Origin: Nitrogeniibacter mangrovi
GTDB taxonomy: Bacteria; Pseudomonadota; Gammaproteobacteria; Burkholderiales; Rhodocyclaceae
Direction of reading: 5' to 3'
NCBI RefSeq assembly: GCF_010983895.1
Contig: NZ_CP048836.1
Location: 2,480,001 to 2,544,000 of the forward strand
DNA: 64,000 nt
Below, piece by piece: positions 40,584 through 50,378 of the stretch. The notes under the pieces are model-generated. The model was not told where the DNA came from. It saw only the letters and a list, made by a program, of their open reading frames with translations, and ran no database searches. The stretch's first letter is position 1. Each line of letters begins with the position of its first letter. Made by a program: the position numbers and the translations under genes.

Positions 40584-41831
40584 ATGGACAACACGACTTT
40601 TTCCTTCATCTTCGTATTCTTCCTCGCGGCGACCACGGCGTTCAAGCTGTGGCTGGCCACCCGGCACGCACGCCATGTGCGGCGCCATCGCGAGGCCGTG
40701 CCGACCGACTTCGCCCAGAGCATCAGCCTGGAGGCACACCACAAGGCGGCGGACTATACCGTGGCGCGCAGCGTGCTCTCCCGCACCGACGTGGTCGTCG
40801 GCGCGTTGTGGGTCCTGCTGCTGACCCTGGGCGGCGTGCTCCAGTGGGTCCATGACGCCTGGACGGGCGTCTTCGAGGCCGGCGGCATTGCCCACGGGGT
40901 CGCCTTCCTGGCGACCGTCGGCGTGCTCGGCTGGCTGGTGGACCTGCCCCTGGCGATCTATCGCACCTTCGTCGTCGAAGCCCGCTTCGGCTTCAACAAG
41001 ATGACGCCCGCCCTGTTCGCCAGCGACACCCTCAAGACCGCCGCGCTGGCGGCCGTGATCGGCCTGCCGGTGCTCGCTGCGGTGCTGTGGATGATGCAGG
41101 CGACCGGCTCGCTTTGGTGGGTCTGGGTGTGGGCGTTCTGGATGGGCTTCAACCTGCTGGTGCTGCTGGTCTATCCAACCTTCATCGCGCCCCTGTTCAA
41201 CAAGTTCAGCCCACTCGAGGACGGCCCCATGCGCCAGCGCATCGAGGCCCTCCTGGCGCGCTGTGGTTTTCGCAGCAGCGGCTTGTTCGTCATGGACGGC
41301 TCGCGCCGGTCCGCCCACGGCAACGCCTACTTCACCGGCTTCGGCAACAGCAAACGCATCGTCTTCTTCGACACCCTGCTCGCGAAGCTCGATCCCGGCG
41401 AAATCGAAGCGGTCCTGGCGCATGAACTGGGGCACTTCCGCTGCCGCCATGTGGTCAAGCGCCTCGTCCTCATGGCCGTGGTGACGCTGGCCATGCTGTG
41501 GATACTCAACCAGCTCATGCAATCGGCGTGGTTCTTCGGCGGCCTCGGCGCCACGTCCACCGGCACCGCGATGGCGCTGGCCCTGTTCGTGACCGCCCTG
41601 CCGGTGTTCACCTACGCCTTGTCGCCGATCATGAGCGCCTGGTCGCGCAAGCACGAGTTCGAGGCGGACGCCTACGCGGTGGCGCGTACCGAGCGCGAAG
41701 ACCTGGTCTCCGCCCTGGTGAAGCTGTACCGCGACAATGCCGCCACCCTGACGCCCGACCCGCTGTACTCGAGTTTCTACGACTCACATCCGCCCGCCAC
41801 CATCCGCATTTCCCGGGTGCGCGCGGCCTGA
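40584..41831 (+). CDS. Ste24-like M48 membrane metalloprotease
   Basis: 415-residue CAAX-protease-1 type enzyme. The zinc motif HELGH lies in EAVLAHELGHFRCRHV, with third ligand in EFEADAYA. Around seven hydrophobic segments surround it, and RFGFNKMTP and NAYFTGFGNSKRIVFFDTLL are family features. In bacteria these integral proteases act in envelope quality control. ATG 40584 with AGAG upstream. It is followed 13 bp later by the cytochrome c gene and then rsgA. Confidence 0.92.
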   Translation: MDNTTFSFIFVFFLAATTAFKLWLATRHARHVRRHREAVPTDFAQSISLEAHHKAADYTVARSVLSRTDVVVGALWVLLLTLGGVLQWVHDAWTGVFEAGGIAHGVAFLATVGVLGWLVDLPLAIYRTFVVEARFGFNKMTPALFASDTLKTAALAAVIGLPVLAAVLWMMQATGSLWWVWVWAFWMGFNLLVLLVYPTFIAPLFNKFSPLEDGPMRQRIEALLARCGFRSSGLFVMDGSRRSAHGNAYFTGFGNSKRIVFFDTLLAKLDPGEIEAVLAHELGHFRCRHVVKRLVLMAVVTLAMLWILNQLMQSAWFFGGLGATSTGTAMALALFVTALPVFTYALSPIMSAWSRKHEFEADAYAVARTEREDLVSALVKLYRDNAATLTPDPLYSSFYDSHPPATIRISRVRAA

Positions 41832-41844
41832 CAGGAGCCCCGCC

Positions 41845-42162
41845 ATGAAACCGTTGATTGCCATGTCGATGTTGTTGATCGGAGCACCCGTGCTCGCTGC
41901 CGACCCGTTCGAAGGCGCGGACGAAGCGGCCGGCGAAGCGCTCCATGCCAAGTACTGCGTCGCCTGCCACGAGATGAAATACGGCGGCGAGAACGGCAGC
42001 GCCATCTACCTGCGCCCCGATCACCGCGTGCGCACACCGGGCGCGCTCAAGTCGCAACTGACCATGTGTACGACGCAGCTGAGCCTCGACCTCTTCCCGG
42101 AAGACGAAGCGAACATCGGCGCCTACCTCAACCGGCACTATTACAAGTTCGGGACCCCATGA
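41845..42162 (+). CDS. Small periplasmic c-type cytochrome
   Basis: 105 residues. A signal peptide (PLIAMSMLLIGAPVLA, cut before ADPFEG) is followed by one heme-binding CVACH. The rest is a short monoheme class I-like fold ending in IGAYLNRHYYKFGTP. Redox partner unknown. AGGAG 6 bases before the ATG. The position between a Ste24 protease and rsgA gives no functional hint; the three genes are closely spaced and may share a transcript. Confidence 0.88.
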   Translation: MKPLIAMSMLLIGAPVLAADPFEGADEAAGEALHAKYCVACHEMKYGGENGSAIYLRPDHRVRTPGALKSQLTMCTTQLSLDLFPEDEANIGAYLNRHYYKFGTP

Positions 42163-42181
42163 CCGCCCACGTGCTCGCGGC

Positions 42182-43072
42182 ATGACGGCCGGCACCATCG
42201 TCGCGGCCTTCGGTCGCCATTTCGAAGTCCTCGACGACGCCGGCACGCGCTGGCATTGCGTCACCCGCGGCAAGCGCACGAGCTTCGCCTGCGGCGACCG
42301 GGTCGAGTTCAAGCCCACCAGTGGCGGCGAAGGCGTGATCCAGCACAACGCGCCGCGCACCAGCCTGCTGCACCGCTCGGATGCCTTCAAGGAAAAGCTG
42401 CTGGCCGCCAACGTCACCCAGGTGTTCATCGTCGTGGCGACCGAGCCGAGCTTTAGCGACGAGCTGATCTCCCGCTGTCTGTGCGCCGCCGAAGACCAGC
42501 ATCTGAAGGCCCATATCGTCCTCAACAAGATCGACCTGAGCGACCGGCTGCCCGCGGCGCGGGCGCGGCTGGCACTCTTCGCCGAGCTGGGATACGAGCT
42601 CATCGAGGTGGCCGCCAACACCGACGCGGGCGCGATCGTGCCGCATCTGGCCGGGGAAGTGTCGATCCTGGTGGGCCAGTCGGGCATGGGCAAGTCCACC
42701 CTCACCAATGCGCTGATCCCCGACGCCAATGCCGCCACGCGCGAGATTTCCGATGCCCTCGACACCGGCAAGCACACGACCACGGCCACCCGCCTCTATC
42801 CGCTGGCCGGCGGCGGCGCCCTGATCGACAGCCCGGGCCTGCAGGCCTTCGGGCTCGCCCATCTGGATCAGACGGCGCTCGCGGCCTCGTTCCGTGAGTT
42901 TGCGCCCTATCTCGGTCAATGCCGCTTTCGCGACTGCCGGCACGAGCACGAGCCCGGATGCGCGATCCGCGATGCGGTCGACAGCGGCCACATCGCCCGC
43001 CGCCGCTTCGACCACTACCGGCTGCTGCGCGACGAAATCGACCACGCCCGCCGTCAGGCACAGGGCTGGTAA
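42182..43072 (+). CDS. rsgA: Ribosome small-subunit-dependent GTPase A
   Basis: 296-residue circularly permuted GTPase acting late in 30S maturation. Order of motifs: NKID (G4), GQSGMGKST (G1), DTGKHTTT (G2) and DSPGLQ (G3). The C-terminal zinc finger is CRFRDCRHEHEPGC, with the conserved histidine. The N-terminal OB fold spans about residues 1-70. The stop codon overlaps the start of a strong terminator. Confidence 0.95.
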   Translation: MTAGTIVAAFGRHFEVLDDAGTRWHCVTRGKRTSFACGDRVEFKPTSGGEGVIQHNAPRTSLLHRSDAFKEKLLAANVTQVFIVVATEPSFSDELISRCLCAAEDQHLKAHIVLNKIDLSDRLPAARARLALFAELGYELIEVAANTDAGAIVPHLAGEVSILVGQSGMGKSTLTNALIPDANAATREISDALDTGKHTTTATRLYPLAGGGALIDSPGLQAFGLAHLDQTALAASFREFAPYLGQCRFRDCRHEHEPGCAIRDAVDSGHIARRRFDHYRLLRDEIDHARRQAQGW

Positions 43073-43110
43073 ACGCACACGCCCCGCCAATCGGCGGGGC
43101 GTGTGCGTTT
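43071..43110. terminator. Bidirectional terminator between rsgA and the thiolase
   Basis: A perfect 18-bp stem with a 4-base AATC loop lies between two convergent genes; arms AAACGCACACGCCCCGCC at 43071-43088 and its complement at 43093-43110. Terminal TTT on both strands. Confidence 0.85.
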
Positions 43111-43125
43111 CGGTCGAGACCGGTG

Positions 43126-44307
43126 TTACATGCGCTCGAAGACCGCGGCGATACCCTGACCACCACCGATACACATGGTGACCAGCGCATAGCGACCGTT
43201 GATGCGCTGCAGCTCGTACAGCGCCTTGGTGGCGATGAACGCGCCGGAGCAACCCACCGGGTGGCCCAGAGCGATGGCGCCGCCGTTCGGGTTGGTCTTG
43301 GCCATGTCGAGCTCGAGGCCCTTGGCCACCGCCAGCGCCTGGGCAGCGAAGGCTTCGTTGGACTCGACCACGTCCATCTGGTCCACCGTCAGGCCGGCAC
43401 GCTGGAGAGCCAGTTTGGAGGCCGGAATCGGACCTTCACCCATCAGATGGTTGGGCACACCGGCCAGCGCGTAGGACACGAGGCGGGCCATCGGCTTGTA
43501 ACCGGCCTGGGCGGCGGCATCAGCCCCGGCGAGCACGAAGAACGACGCACCGTCGTTGATGCCCGAGGCGTTGCCGGCGGTCACGGTCCCGTCCTTCTTG
43601 AAGGCCGGGCGCATGGCGGCCAGCTTCTCGAGCGTGGTGGCACGCGGATGCTCGTCGGTATCGAACACGGTCTCGCCCTTGCGGCTCTTGAGCGTGATCG
43701 GCACGATCTGGTCCTTGAAGTAACCGGCGGCAATCGCACGGGCAGCGCGCTCCTGCGACTCGAGCGCGAAGGCGTCCTGCTCTTCGCGGGTCAGCCCCCA
43801 CTTCTCGGCGAGGTTCTCGGCGGTGATGCCCATGTGGCCGGCACCGAACGGATCGGTCAGCACAGCGACCATGGCGTCGAGCATGGACGTATCGCCCATG
43901 CGCGCACCGGAGCGCATCGCCGTCGACAGGTAGGCGCCGCGGGACATGACTTCCACGCCACCACCGATACCGTAGTCGCAGTCACCCAGCATGATGGCCT
44001 GGGCGGTGCTCACGATGCCCTGGAGGCCGGACGAGCACAGGCGGTTGACCGCCATGGCCACCGAATCCATCGGCAGACCCGCCTGGATGGAGGCGACGCG
44101 GGCCACGTACGGATAGCGCGATTCGGTGGGGATGCAGTTACCGACGGTCACGTAGTTGATCTGCTGCGGATCGACGCCGGAACGACTCACGGCCTCCTTC
44201 ATCACCGTCCCTGCCAGGTCGGCCGGCTCAATGCCGCTCAGCGAACCGGCGAAGGTCCCGATGGCGGAACGGACTGCACTCAAAACGACGACTTCACGAT
44301 TTGCCAT
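43126..44307 (-). CDS. Acetyl-CoA C-acyltransferase, BktB-like beta-ketothiolase
   Basis: 393-residue thiolase. Catalytic residues: C91 (NRLCSSGLQ), H349 (GHPVG) and C379 (CIGGGQG). The C-terminal ALVTMCIGGGQGIAAVFER is that of BktB and related acetoacetyl-CoA/beta-ketothiolases of betaproteobacteria, which make or split 3-ketoacyl-CoA for PHA synthesis or beta-oxidation. Substrate length cannot be set from sequence. The upstream neighbour by transcription is the CobD-like gene, 24 bp away. Confidence 0.92.
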   Translation of the reverse strand: MANREVVVLSAVRSAIGTFAGSLSGIEPADLAGTVMKEAVSRSGVDPQQINYVTVGNCIPTESRYPYVARVASIQAGLPMDSVAMAVNRLCSSGLQGIVSTAQAIMLGDCDYGIGGGVEVMSRGAYLSTAMRSGARMGDTSMLDAMVAVLTDPFGAGHMGITAENLAEKWGLTREEQDAFALESQERAARAIAAGYFKDQIVPITLKSRKGETVFDTDEHPRATTLEKLAAMRPAFKKDGTVTAGNASGINDGASFFVLAGADAAAQAGYKPMARLVSYALAGVPNHLMGEGPIPASKLALQRAGLTVDQMDVVESNEAFAAQALAVAKGLELDMAKTNPNGGAIALGHPVGCSGAFIATKALYELQRINGRYALVTMCIGGGQGIAAVFERM

Positions 44308-44331
44308 GAATGGCTCCCTCCAAAAAAAGCA

Positions 44332-45258
44332 TTACGGTGCTACCCAAGCGGCGATTCCCATCAGGGCCAGCACGAGCAGACACAGACACAAGGCGCGCCA
44401 TATCAGGCCGACGGCACCCTGCATGAATTCGATGCGCGCATCGTCGCCGCATCCCAGTTCCGGTCGATCGACGATTCGACCGGATTCATGCCGCGGCAAG
44501 CCGAGACGTACTCCCAACGCCCCGCCACCGCTGGACAACAATATACCCGAACTCGGATGCGCCCACTGAGTCGCCTGTGTCCGCCAGCACAGGAGGGCGT
44601 CTTCGAAGTTGCCGACCACGGAAAACGAAAACGCGGTCAGGCGCACGGGCAACCAGTCGATCCAGTGAAAAACTTGTCGGGCGGCGACACCAAAACGGCC
44701 GATCTCATCATCTTGCCGCGTCCCCCAGATCCGATCAAGAACACTGGCCAGACGGTAGAACACCGCACCGGCCGGACCGGGCAGCACGAGAAACCAGAAG
44801 ATGGGCCCATAGACGTTGCGGTGCGCGGCGATGAAGGCCTGCTCGATGGCCAGACGCGTCACCTCTTGGGCATCGGCGTCGCCACAGTCGGCGCCGGACC
44901 ACTCGGCCAGCAGCGTGCGCGCCCGACCCAGGTCACCGAGACGAAGCGCCACGTGAATGTCGGTGAAGAAATGGCTTTCGTGGCGGATGCCCATGGTCAG
45001 GTAAAGCACGCCGAGCGAGAACAGGAACGCCAACACCGGATGGAGCGCCCAGAGCAGCCCATGCGCGGCCCAGGTCAGTGCCGTTCCGCCGGCCACGAAC
45101 ACCAGCCACGCCGCCCGGCCACTGTTGAGACGTCCGTCGTTGAAGCGCTCTTCGATCCAGGCGGCCACGCGCGACAGCGGCGATCGCACCCAGCGTTCTA
45201 CAGGCAACGGGCGCACCTGCTCGATCAACAGGGCCAGCACGATGACGACAAGACTCAT
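44332..45258 (-). CDS. CobD/CbiB-like membrane protein
   Basis: 308 residues with several hydrophobic segments (about 3-15, 47-70, 75-90 and 285-305) and the motif SHFFTDIHVALRLGDLGRA. Resembles the CobD/CbiB-AmpE superfamily. True CobD makes adenosylcobinamide phosphate, but no cobalamin genes are near, so an AmpE-like signalling role is as likely. Sits between a Nudix hydrolase and a thiolase on one strand. Confidence 0.8.
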   Translation of the reverse strand: MSLVVIVLALLIEQVRPLPVERWVRSPLSRVAAWIEERFNDGRLNSGRAAWLVFVAGGTALTWAAHGLLWALHPVLAFLFSLGVLYLTMGIRHESHFFTDIHVALRLGDLGRARTLLAEWSGADCGDADAQEVTRLAIEQAFIAAHRNVYGPIFWFLVLPGPAGAVFYRLASVLDRIWGTRQDDEIGRFGVAARQVFHWIDWLPVRLTAFSFSVVGNFEDALLCWRTQATQWAHPSSGILLSSGGGALGVRLGLPRHESGRIVDRPELGCGDDARIEFMQGAVGLIWRALCLCLLVLALMGIAAWVAP

Positions 45259-45342
45259 GTAAGACGAAACGGCTCCGGCCCATGCGGTCGAGGATCACGA
45301 CGATAGCACAAAGCGCCGCCGGTGAATGCGCCCGGCAGCCGC

Positions 45343-45966
45343 TCAAATCTCACGCAGGATTCCGGACAGGGCGACGAGCATGCCGGCGGTCGCCCCCCAG
45401 ATGTGATAGTGCCGCCAGGGCATGGCGTAATAGGTCCGTTCGCGCCCCCGGTAGAACAAGGTTTCACGTCGATGGTTGAGCGGGTCGACGAGAAAGTCGA
45501 GGGGCACCTCGAACACCTCGGCCACTTCGAAACTGTCGGGCGACAAGTCGAACGGCGGATGCACCAGCCCGACCACCGGCGTGACGCAAAACCCGGTGCC
45601 GGTGCGGTATTCGGGCAGTTGGCCGAGCAACTCCACATGCCGGCGATGGAGTCCGACCTCCTCCTCTGTCTCACGCAATGCGGTGCCGACCGGCCCCTCG
45701 TCGCCGGCTTCGACACGCCCGCCGGGAAAGGATATCTGGCCGGGGTGATGATGCAGGTGGTCGGTGCGTTGAGTCAGCATCACGGTCAGGCCGCCCGGGC
45801 GCGTCACCAGCGGCACGAGCACCGCCGCCGGGCGGAACCGCCCCTCGGCCCCCTCTTCGACGATGGCCGCGCTCACGTCGATGCGTGCAAACCGATCGCG
45901 CACGTGCTCGATCGACAGGTCCGGCAACGAATCAGCACGAGAGGAATCGGCAACGGCGTCGGTCAT
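45343..45966 (-). CDS. Nudix CoA pyrophosphatase
   Basis: 207 residues. The Nudix box is GGRVEAGDEGPVGTALRETE followed by EEVGL, and the CoA-specific UPF0035 signature LTQRTDHLHHHPGQISFPG precedes it. Such enzymes cleave CoA or its derivatives into phosphopantetheine and 3',5'-ADP. Start ATG 45966. It begins 7 bp after the aspartic protease gene, with which it shares a transcript. Confidence 0.9.
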   Translation of the reverse strand: MTDAVADSSRADSLPDLSIEHVRDRFARIDVSAAIVEEGAEGRFRPAAVLVPLVTRPGGLTVMLTQRTDHLHHHPGQISFPGGRVEAGDEGPVGTALRETEEEVGLHRRHVELLGQLPEYRTGTGFCVTPVVGLVHPPFDLSPDSFEVAEVFEVPLDFLVDPLNHRRETLFYRGRERTYYAMPWRHYHIWGATAGMLVALSGILREI

Positions 45967-45973
45967 GGTCGTT

Positions 45974-46630
45974 CTAGTATCGGCGACGCAGCGTGAGCGT
46001 ATCGCCCTCGCGTTGCATCTCCATGCGGTTGAGGAAGCTCATGCCGAGCAAGGCGACCGGCAGGTCGGTATCGTGCACGGCGGCATCCACGTTGTGAAGT
46101 GTGACATCGCCGACCTTCACGGTGTTCAATTTCACGATCCAGGTCCGCACGATGCCATTGGCCGTCTGCGCCGCGCTGGGTCGGCCGTGCTTGCGATAGT
46201 CGATACCCGCACGTTCGGCATCGGCGCGGCCGAGCGAGACGAAACTGGCGCCGGTGTCGACGATGAAACGCATGGTCGAGCCGTTGATGGTGCCGATGGT
46301 CACGAAATGGCCACGGCCGTCGGCATGCAGATTCACGACGCTGCCCGGCGCTGCACCGCCACCGCGATTGACCACCCGCTCGCCGAGACGCAGCGCCTTG
46401 CGCTGACCGTCCACGTCCACCACCACCTGCTCGCCATGAATGGCGACGACCCTGACCCCGGCGACGGTCCGGCCCGGCGCCACCAGGGTCGGTCGCCCGC
46501 CGTCGATCACCAGCAGGGCCTTGCCCGGAAACAGCCCGGAAACGGCCACCTCGGTCGCGCCAGCCATGGTCGCCAGCAGAGCACCGACCACACCCACCGC
46601 AGCGTGGATCCTCGACATCCATCCAGTCAC
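45974..46630 (-). CDS. Retropepsin-like aspartic protease, TIGR02281 type
   Basis: 218 residues beginning at GTG (46628-46630), preceded by GGGAGG 6 bases away; the ATG 12 bp later has no such site. The N-terminal hydrophobic stretch (HAAVGVVGALLATMAGA) is a signal or anchor. The single aspartic active site is FIVDTGASFVSLG, followed by LLGMSFLNRME. Bacterial members are periplasmic and poorly characterised; they likely act as dimers. Confidence 0.85.
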   Translation of the reverse strand: MTGWMSRIHAAVGVVGALLATMAGATEVAVSGLFPGKALLVIDGGRPTLVAPGRTVAGVRVVAIHGEQVVVDVDGQRKALRLGERVVNRGGGAAPGSVVNLHADGRGHFVTIGTINGSTMRFIVDTGASFVSLGRADAERAGIDYRKHGRPSAAQTANGIVRTWIVKLNTVKVGDVTLHNVDAAVHDTDLPVALLGMSFLNRMEMQREGDTLTLRRRY

Positions 46631-46738
46631 GTGCGCCCTCCCGCTCTTCCTTGGTGCAAGCCTGCCACGGTAACGTGACACCGCGCCGACGGCAAGTCAC
46701 GCCACCGGCATAGGGCGGTCACGTCGCGACAATGAAAA

Positions 46739-46760
46739 AAGCCGACCCTCTGGCCGGCTT
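46739..46760 (-). terminator. Terminator after the YjfB-like gene
   Basis: On the minus strand AAGCCGGCC / GGTCGGCTT (9 bp with one G-U pair, loop AGAG) is followed by TTTT. It lies about 36 bp past the stop at 46796 and ends the YajQ-YjfB transcript. Confidence 0.8.
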
Positions 46761-46795
46761 CGAGCAACGCACTCACGGGTACGCGAGGCATTGAT

Positions 46796-46984
46796 TCACG
46801 CGAACACGTCGATCCGCGATCCCACCGTGGCATTCGGATCGGGCGTCGGCTGCGCCTTCGGCAGGCTGTTGATCAGCTGCTGCGCGTTGCGCTCCTGAAT
46901 CTCCTCGGCGCGACGCTGCACGAAATTGCCCACCTGGGTCTGCAGGCCTGAAGCCGAAGCGGAGGAGGCGGAAGAAACATCCAT
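46796..46984 (-). CDS. YjfB-like putative motility protein
   Basis: 62 residues, Ser/Ala/Gln-rich, beginning MDVSSASSASASGLQTQVGN and ending with PNATVGSRIDVFA, resembling small YjfB-family proteins annotated as putative motility proteins. No direct functional evidence is known to me. It begins 4 bp after the c-di-GMP-binding YajQ gene, so the two are cotranscribed, which fits a motility or signalling link. Confidence 0.72.
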   Translation of the reverse strand: MDVSSASSASASGLQTQVGNFVQRRAEEIQERNAQQLINSLPKAQPTPDPNATVGSRIDVFA

Positions 46985-46988
46985 CGGA

Positions 46989-47474
46989 CTAATCCCTGAA
47001 GTTGCCGTACTGCAAAGGATAGTCGGTGATCTCCTTGCGGACCAGGGCGATACAGTCTTGCAGGTCGTCGCGCTTCTTGCCGGTCACGCGAACCACCTCC
47101 CCCTGGATGGAGGCCTGCGCCTTGAGCTTGGCATCCTTGATCAGCTTGACGATCTTCTTCGCCAGATCCTGCTCCACGCCGACCCGGACCCGCAGTTCCC
47201 GCTTGACCTTGTTGCCGCCGACCTTCTGCAACTCCCCGTGGTCGAGGCAGCGCACGTCGATCTTCTTGCCGGTCATCTCGGGCAGGAGGATCTGGGTCAT
47301 CTGGTCGATCTGGAATTCGTTGTCACCGTGCAGCACGAGCAGCTTGTCGTTCTGCTCGATGTGGGCGCCGGTGCCCTTGAAGTCGTAGCGGTTGGTGATC
47401 TTGCGATTGGCGCCCTCGACGGCGTTGCGCAGATCCACCAGGTCCACTTCGGAGCTGATATCGAATGAAGGCAT
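46989..47474 (-). CDS. yajQ: YajQ-family cyclic-di-GMP-binding protein
   Basis: 161 residues: MPSFDISSEVDLVDLRNAVEG, NRYDFKGTGAHIE and KIVKLIKDAKLKAQASIQG are family signatures. YajQ homologues bind c-di-GMP in Xanthomonas and Pseudomonas and act as nucleotide-dependent regulators. Full-length and intact. Followed 4 bp later by the small motility-like gene. Confidence 0.93.
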   Translation of the reverse strand: MPSFDISSEVDLVDLRNAVEGANRKITNRYDFKGTGAHIEQNDKLLVLHGDNEFQIDQMTQILLPEMTGKKIDVRCLDHGELQKVGGNKVKRELRVRVGVEQDLAKKIVKLIKDAKLKAQASIQGEVVRVTGKKRDDLQDCIALVRKEITDYPLQYGNFRD

Positions 47475-47540
47475 ATCGGTTTGGCGATGTCGTGAAATCA
47501 GAAGCCGACGGCCGCAGGCGCGGCCGTCGAACGGGTCAGG

Positions 47541-47864
47541 TCAACCGAAGTGGCAGACATAATGCAGCGGCGCACCGACCACCTGAATGTCGAAGTTCGA
47601 CTTGCCCGGGACCTCGAACTGCTGACCGGCTTCGAAATTGCGCCATTCGGCGTCACCGCCCAAGCGCACGCTGCAGGTGCCGCTGACGATCTCCATGATT
47701 TCCGGTGCGTCGGTCGAAAACGTGAGCGTCGCCGGAAGGACCACGCCGATGGACTTCTTCGTTCCATCGGCCAGGGTCAGGCTATGGCTCACACATTTTC
47801 CACCAAAATACACATTTGCGGCCTTGGCAACGGTCGCCCCCTCGATGAATGCCTCCTGCGACAT
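47541..47864 (-). CDS. ppnP: Pyrimidine/purine nucleoside phosphorylase PpnP
   Basis: 107-residue small cupin, formerly YaiE/UPF0345. ANVYFGGKCVSHSLTLADG and ATLTFSTDAPEIMEIVSG are characteristic. PpnP phosphorolyses diverse nucleosides to free bases and sugar 1-phosphate. ATG 47862-47864 with GGGAGGGG upstream; the longer frame is without support. Lies 29 bp after DUF2788. Confidence 0.92.
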   Translation of the reverse strand: MSQEAFIEGATVAKAANVYFGGKCVSHSLTLADGTKKSIGVVLPATLTFSTDAPEIMEIVSGTCSVRLGGDAEWRNFEAGQQFEVPGKSNFDIQVVGAPLHYVCHFG

Positions 47865-47893
47865 GATCCCCTCCCTCGTGTTGAACCGACGGG

Positions 47894-48124
47894 TTATTCG
47901 ATCCCCATCAGTTTTGCAATGATGGCTTTGGCCACGAAGCCGACGAAGCCCAGCCCGAGCGCAACGAACATCCACATGGTTCCGTACCGGCCGGCCTTCG
48001 ACTGCCTGGCCAGATTGCCGATGATGAACAGCATGTAGAGGATCAGGCCGGTGAAACAGACCTTGAGCGATATGTCCTCGAACTCGGCGACGGTGAGTCC
48101 GAAGATGACGGGCCCTGTGACCAC
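47894..48124 (-). CDS. DUF2788 small membrane protein
   Basis: 76 residues with two hydrophobic segments (about 22-37 and 50-68) around a basic loop KAGRYGTMWMFVALGLGF. Matches DUF2788; no known function. It starts 9 bp after argG, so it is cotranscribed with it, and ends before ppnP. Confidence 0.82.
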   Translation of the reverse strand: MVTGPVIFGLTVAEFEDISLKVCFTGLILYMLFIIGNLARQSKAGRYGTMWMFVALGLGFVGFVAKAIIAKLMGIE

Positions 48125-48133
48125 TGATCCCCC

Positions 48134-49363
<1,230 letters not shown>

Positions 49364-49435
49364 GCTTCTTCCTGACATCATCTTTGCCGGGTCGCCGTGC
49401 CGGCGCCCCGAATTGAATTCCCGGGTTCGCCGACC

Positions 49436-50359
49436 TCAGCCGTCGACACCCCCCACCACCAGATACTCGAGCAGCGCCTTCTGCACGTGCAGGCGGTTCT
49501 CCGCCTCGTCCCACACCACCGACTGCGGCCCGTCGATGACCTCCGCCGTCACCTCTTCCCCCCGATGCGCCGGCAGGCAGTGCATGAAGACCGCATCGGG
49601 AGATGCCACCTTCATCATGTCCGCATCGACGCACCAGTCGGCAAATGCGGCCGTGCGGGCCTCGTTCTCGGCTTCGAAGCCCATGGAGGTCCACACATCG
49701 GTGGTCACCAGGTCCGCGCCCTTGCAGGCGTCCATGGGGTCGGCAAACTGCTCGAAGTTGGCGGTGCCGTACAGCCCCGCGCGTTCCGGTTCGACCTCGT
49801 AGCCCGGCGGCGTGGACACGTGAACATTGAAGTCCAGCAACTCGGCCGCCTGCAGCCAGGTGTTGCACATGTTGTTCGAGTCGCCGATCCACGCCACGGT
49901 CTTGCCGCGAATGTCGCCGCGATGCTCGATGAAGGTGTAGATGTCGGCCATGATCTGGCACGGGTGATATTCGTTGGTCAGCCCGTTGATGACCGGCACG
50001 CGCGAGTTCTGCGCGAAGCGCTCGATCACGTCCTGATCGAAGGTCCGGATCATGACCACATCGCTCATCCGCGAGATCACCTGGCCGGCATCCTCCACCG
50101 GCTCGCCACGCCCCAGCTGCGAGTCGCGCGTATTCAGGTAGATGGCCGAGCCGCCCAGCTGATGCATGCCGGCTTCGAAGGACAGGCGCGTGCGCGTGCT
50201 GGCCTTCTCAAAGATCATCACCAGGGTGCGATCGAACAGCGGATGGTGGGTCTCGTAGCGCTTGAACCTGTCCTTGATCCAGCGGGTGCGCTCGAACAGG
50301 TAGGCGTATTCCTCTCGGGAGAAGTCCTTGAACTGAAGATAGTGTTTGATGGCATCCAT
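49436..50359 (-). CDS. argF: Ornithine carbamoyltransferase
   Basis: 307 residues. Carbamoyl-phosphate loop STRTRLSFE, ornithine motif DVWTSMGFE (DxxxSMG), and the catalytic HCLPAHRGEEV. The ATG at 50359 (MDAIKHYLQF) is preferred over one 30 bp upstream at 50389, which overlaps argD. Separated from argD by 19 bp. Confidence 0.97.
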   Translation of the reverse strand: MDAIKHYLQFKDFSREEYAYLFERTRWIKDRFKRYETHHPLFDRTLVMIFEKASTRTRLSFEAGMHQLGGSAIYLNTRDSQLGRGEPVEDAGQVISRMSDVVMIRTFDQDVIERFAQNSRVPVINGLTNEYHPCQIMADIYTFIEHRGDIRGKTVAWIGDSNNMCNTWLQAAELLDFNVHVSTPPGYEVEPERAGLYGTANFEQFADPMDACKGADLVTTDVWTSMGFEAENEARTAAFADWCVDADMMKVASPDAVFMHCLPAHRGEEVTAEVIDGPQSVVWDEAENRLHVQKALLEYLVVGGVDG

Positions 50360-50378
50360 GGGACAGCCCTGTTCCGAA

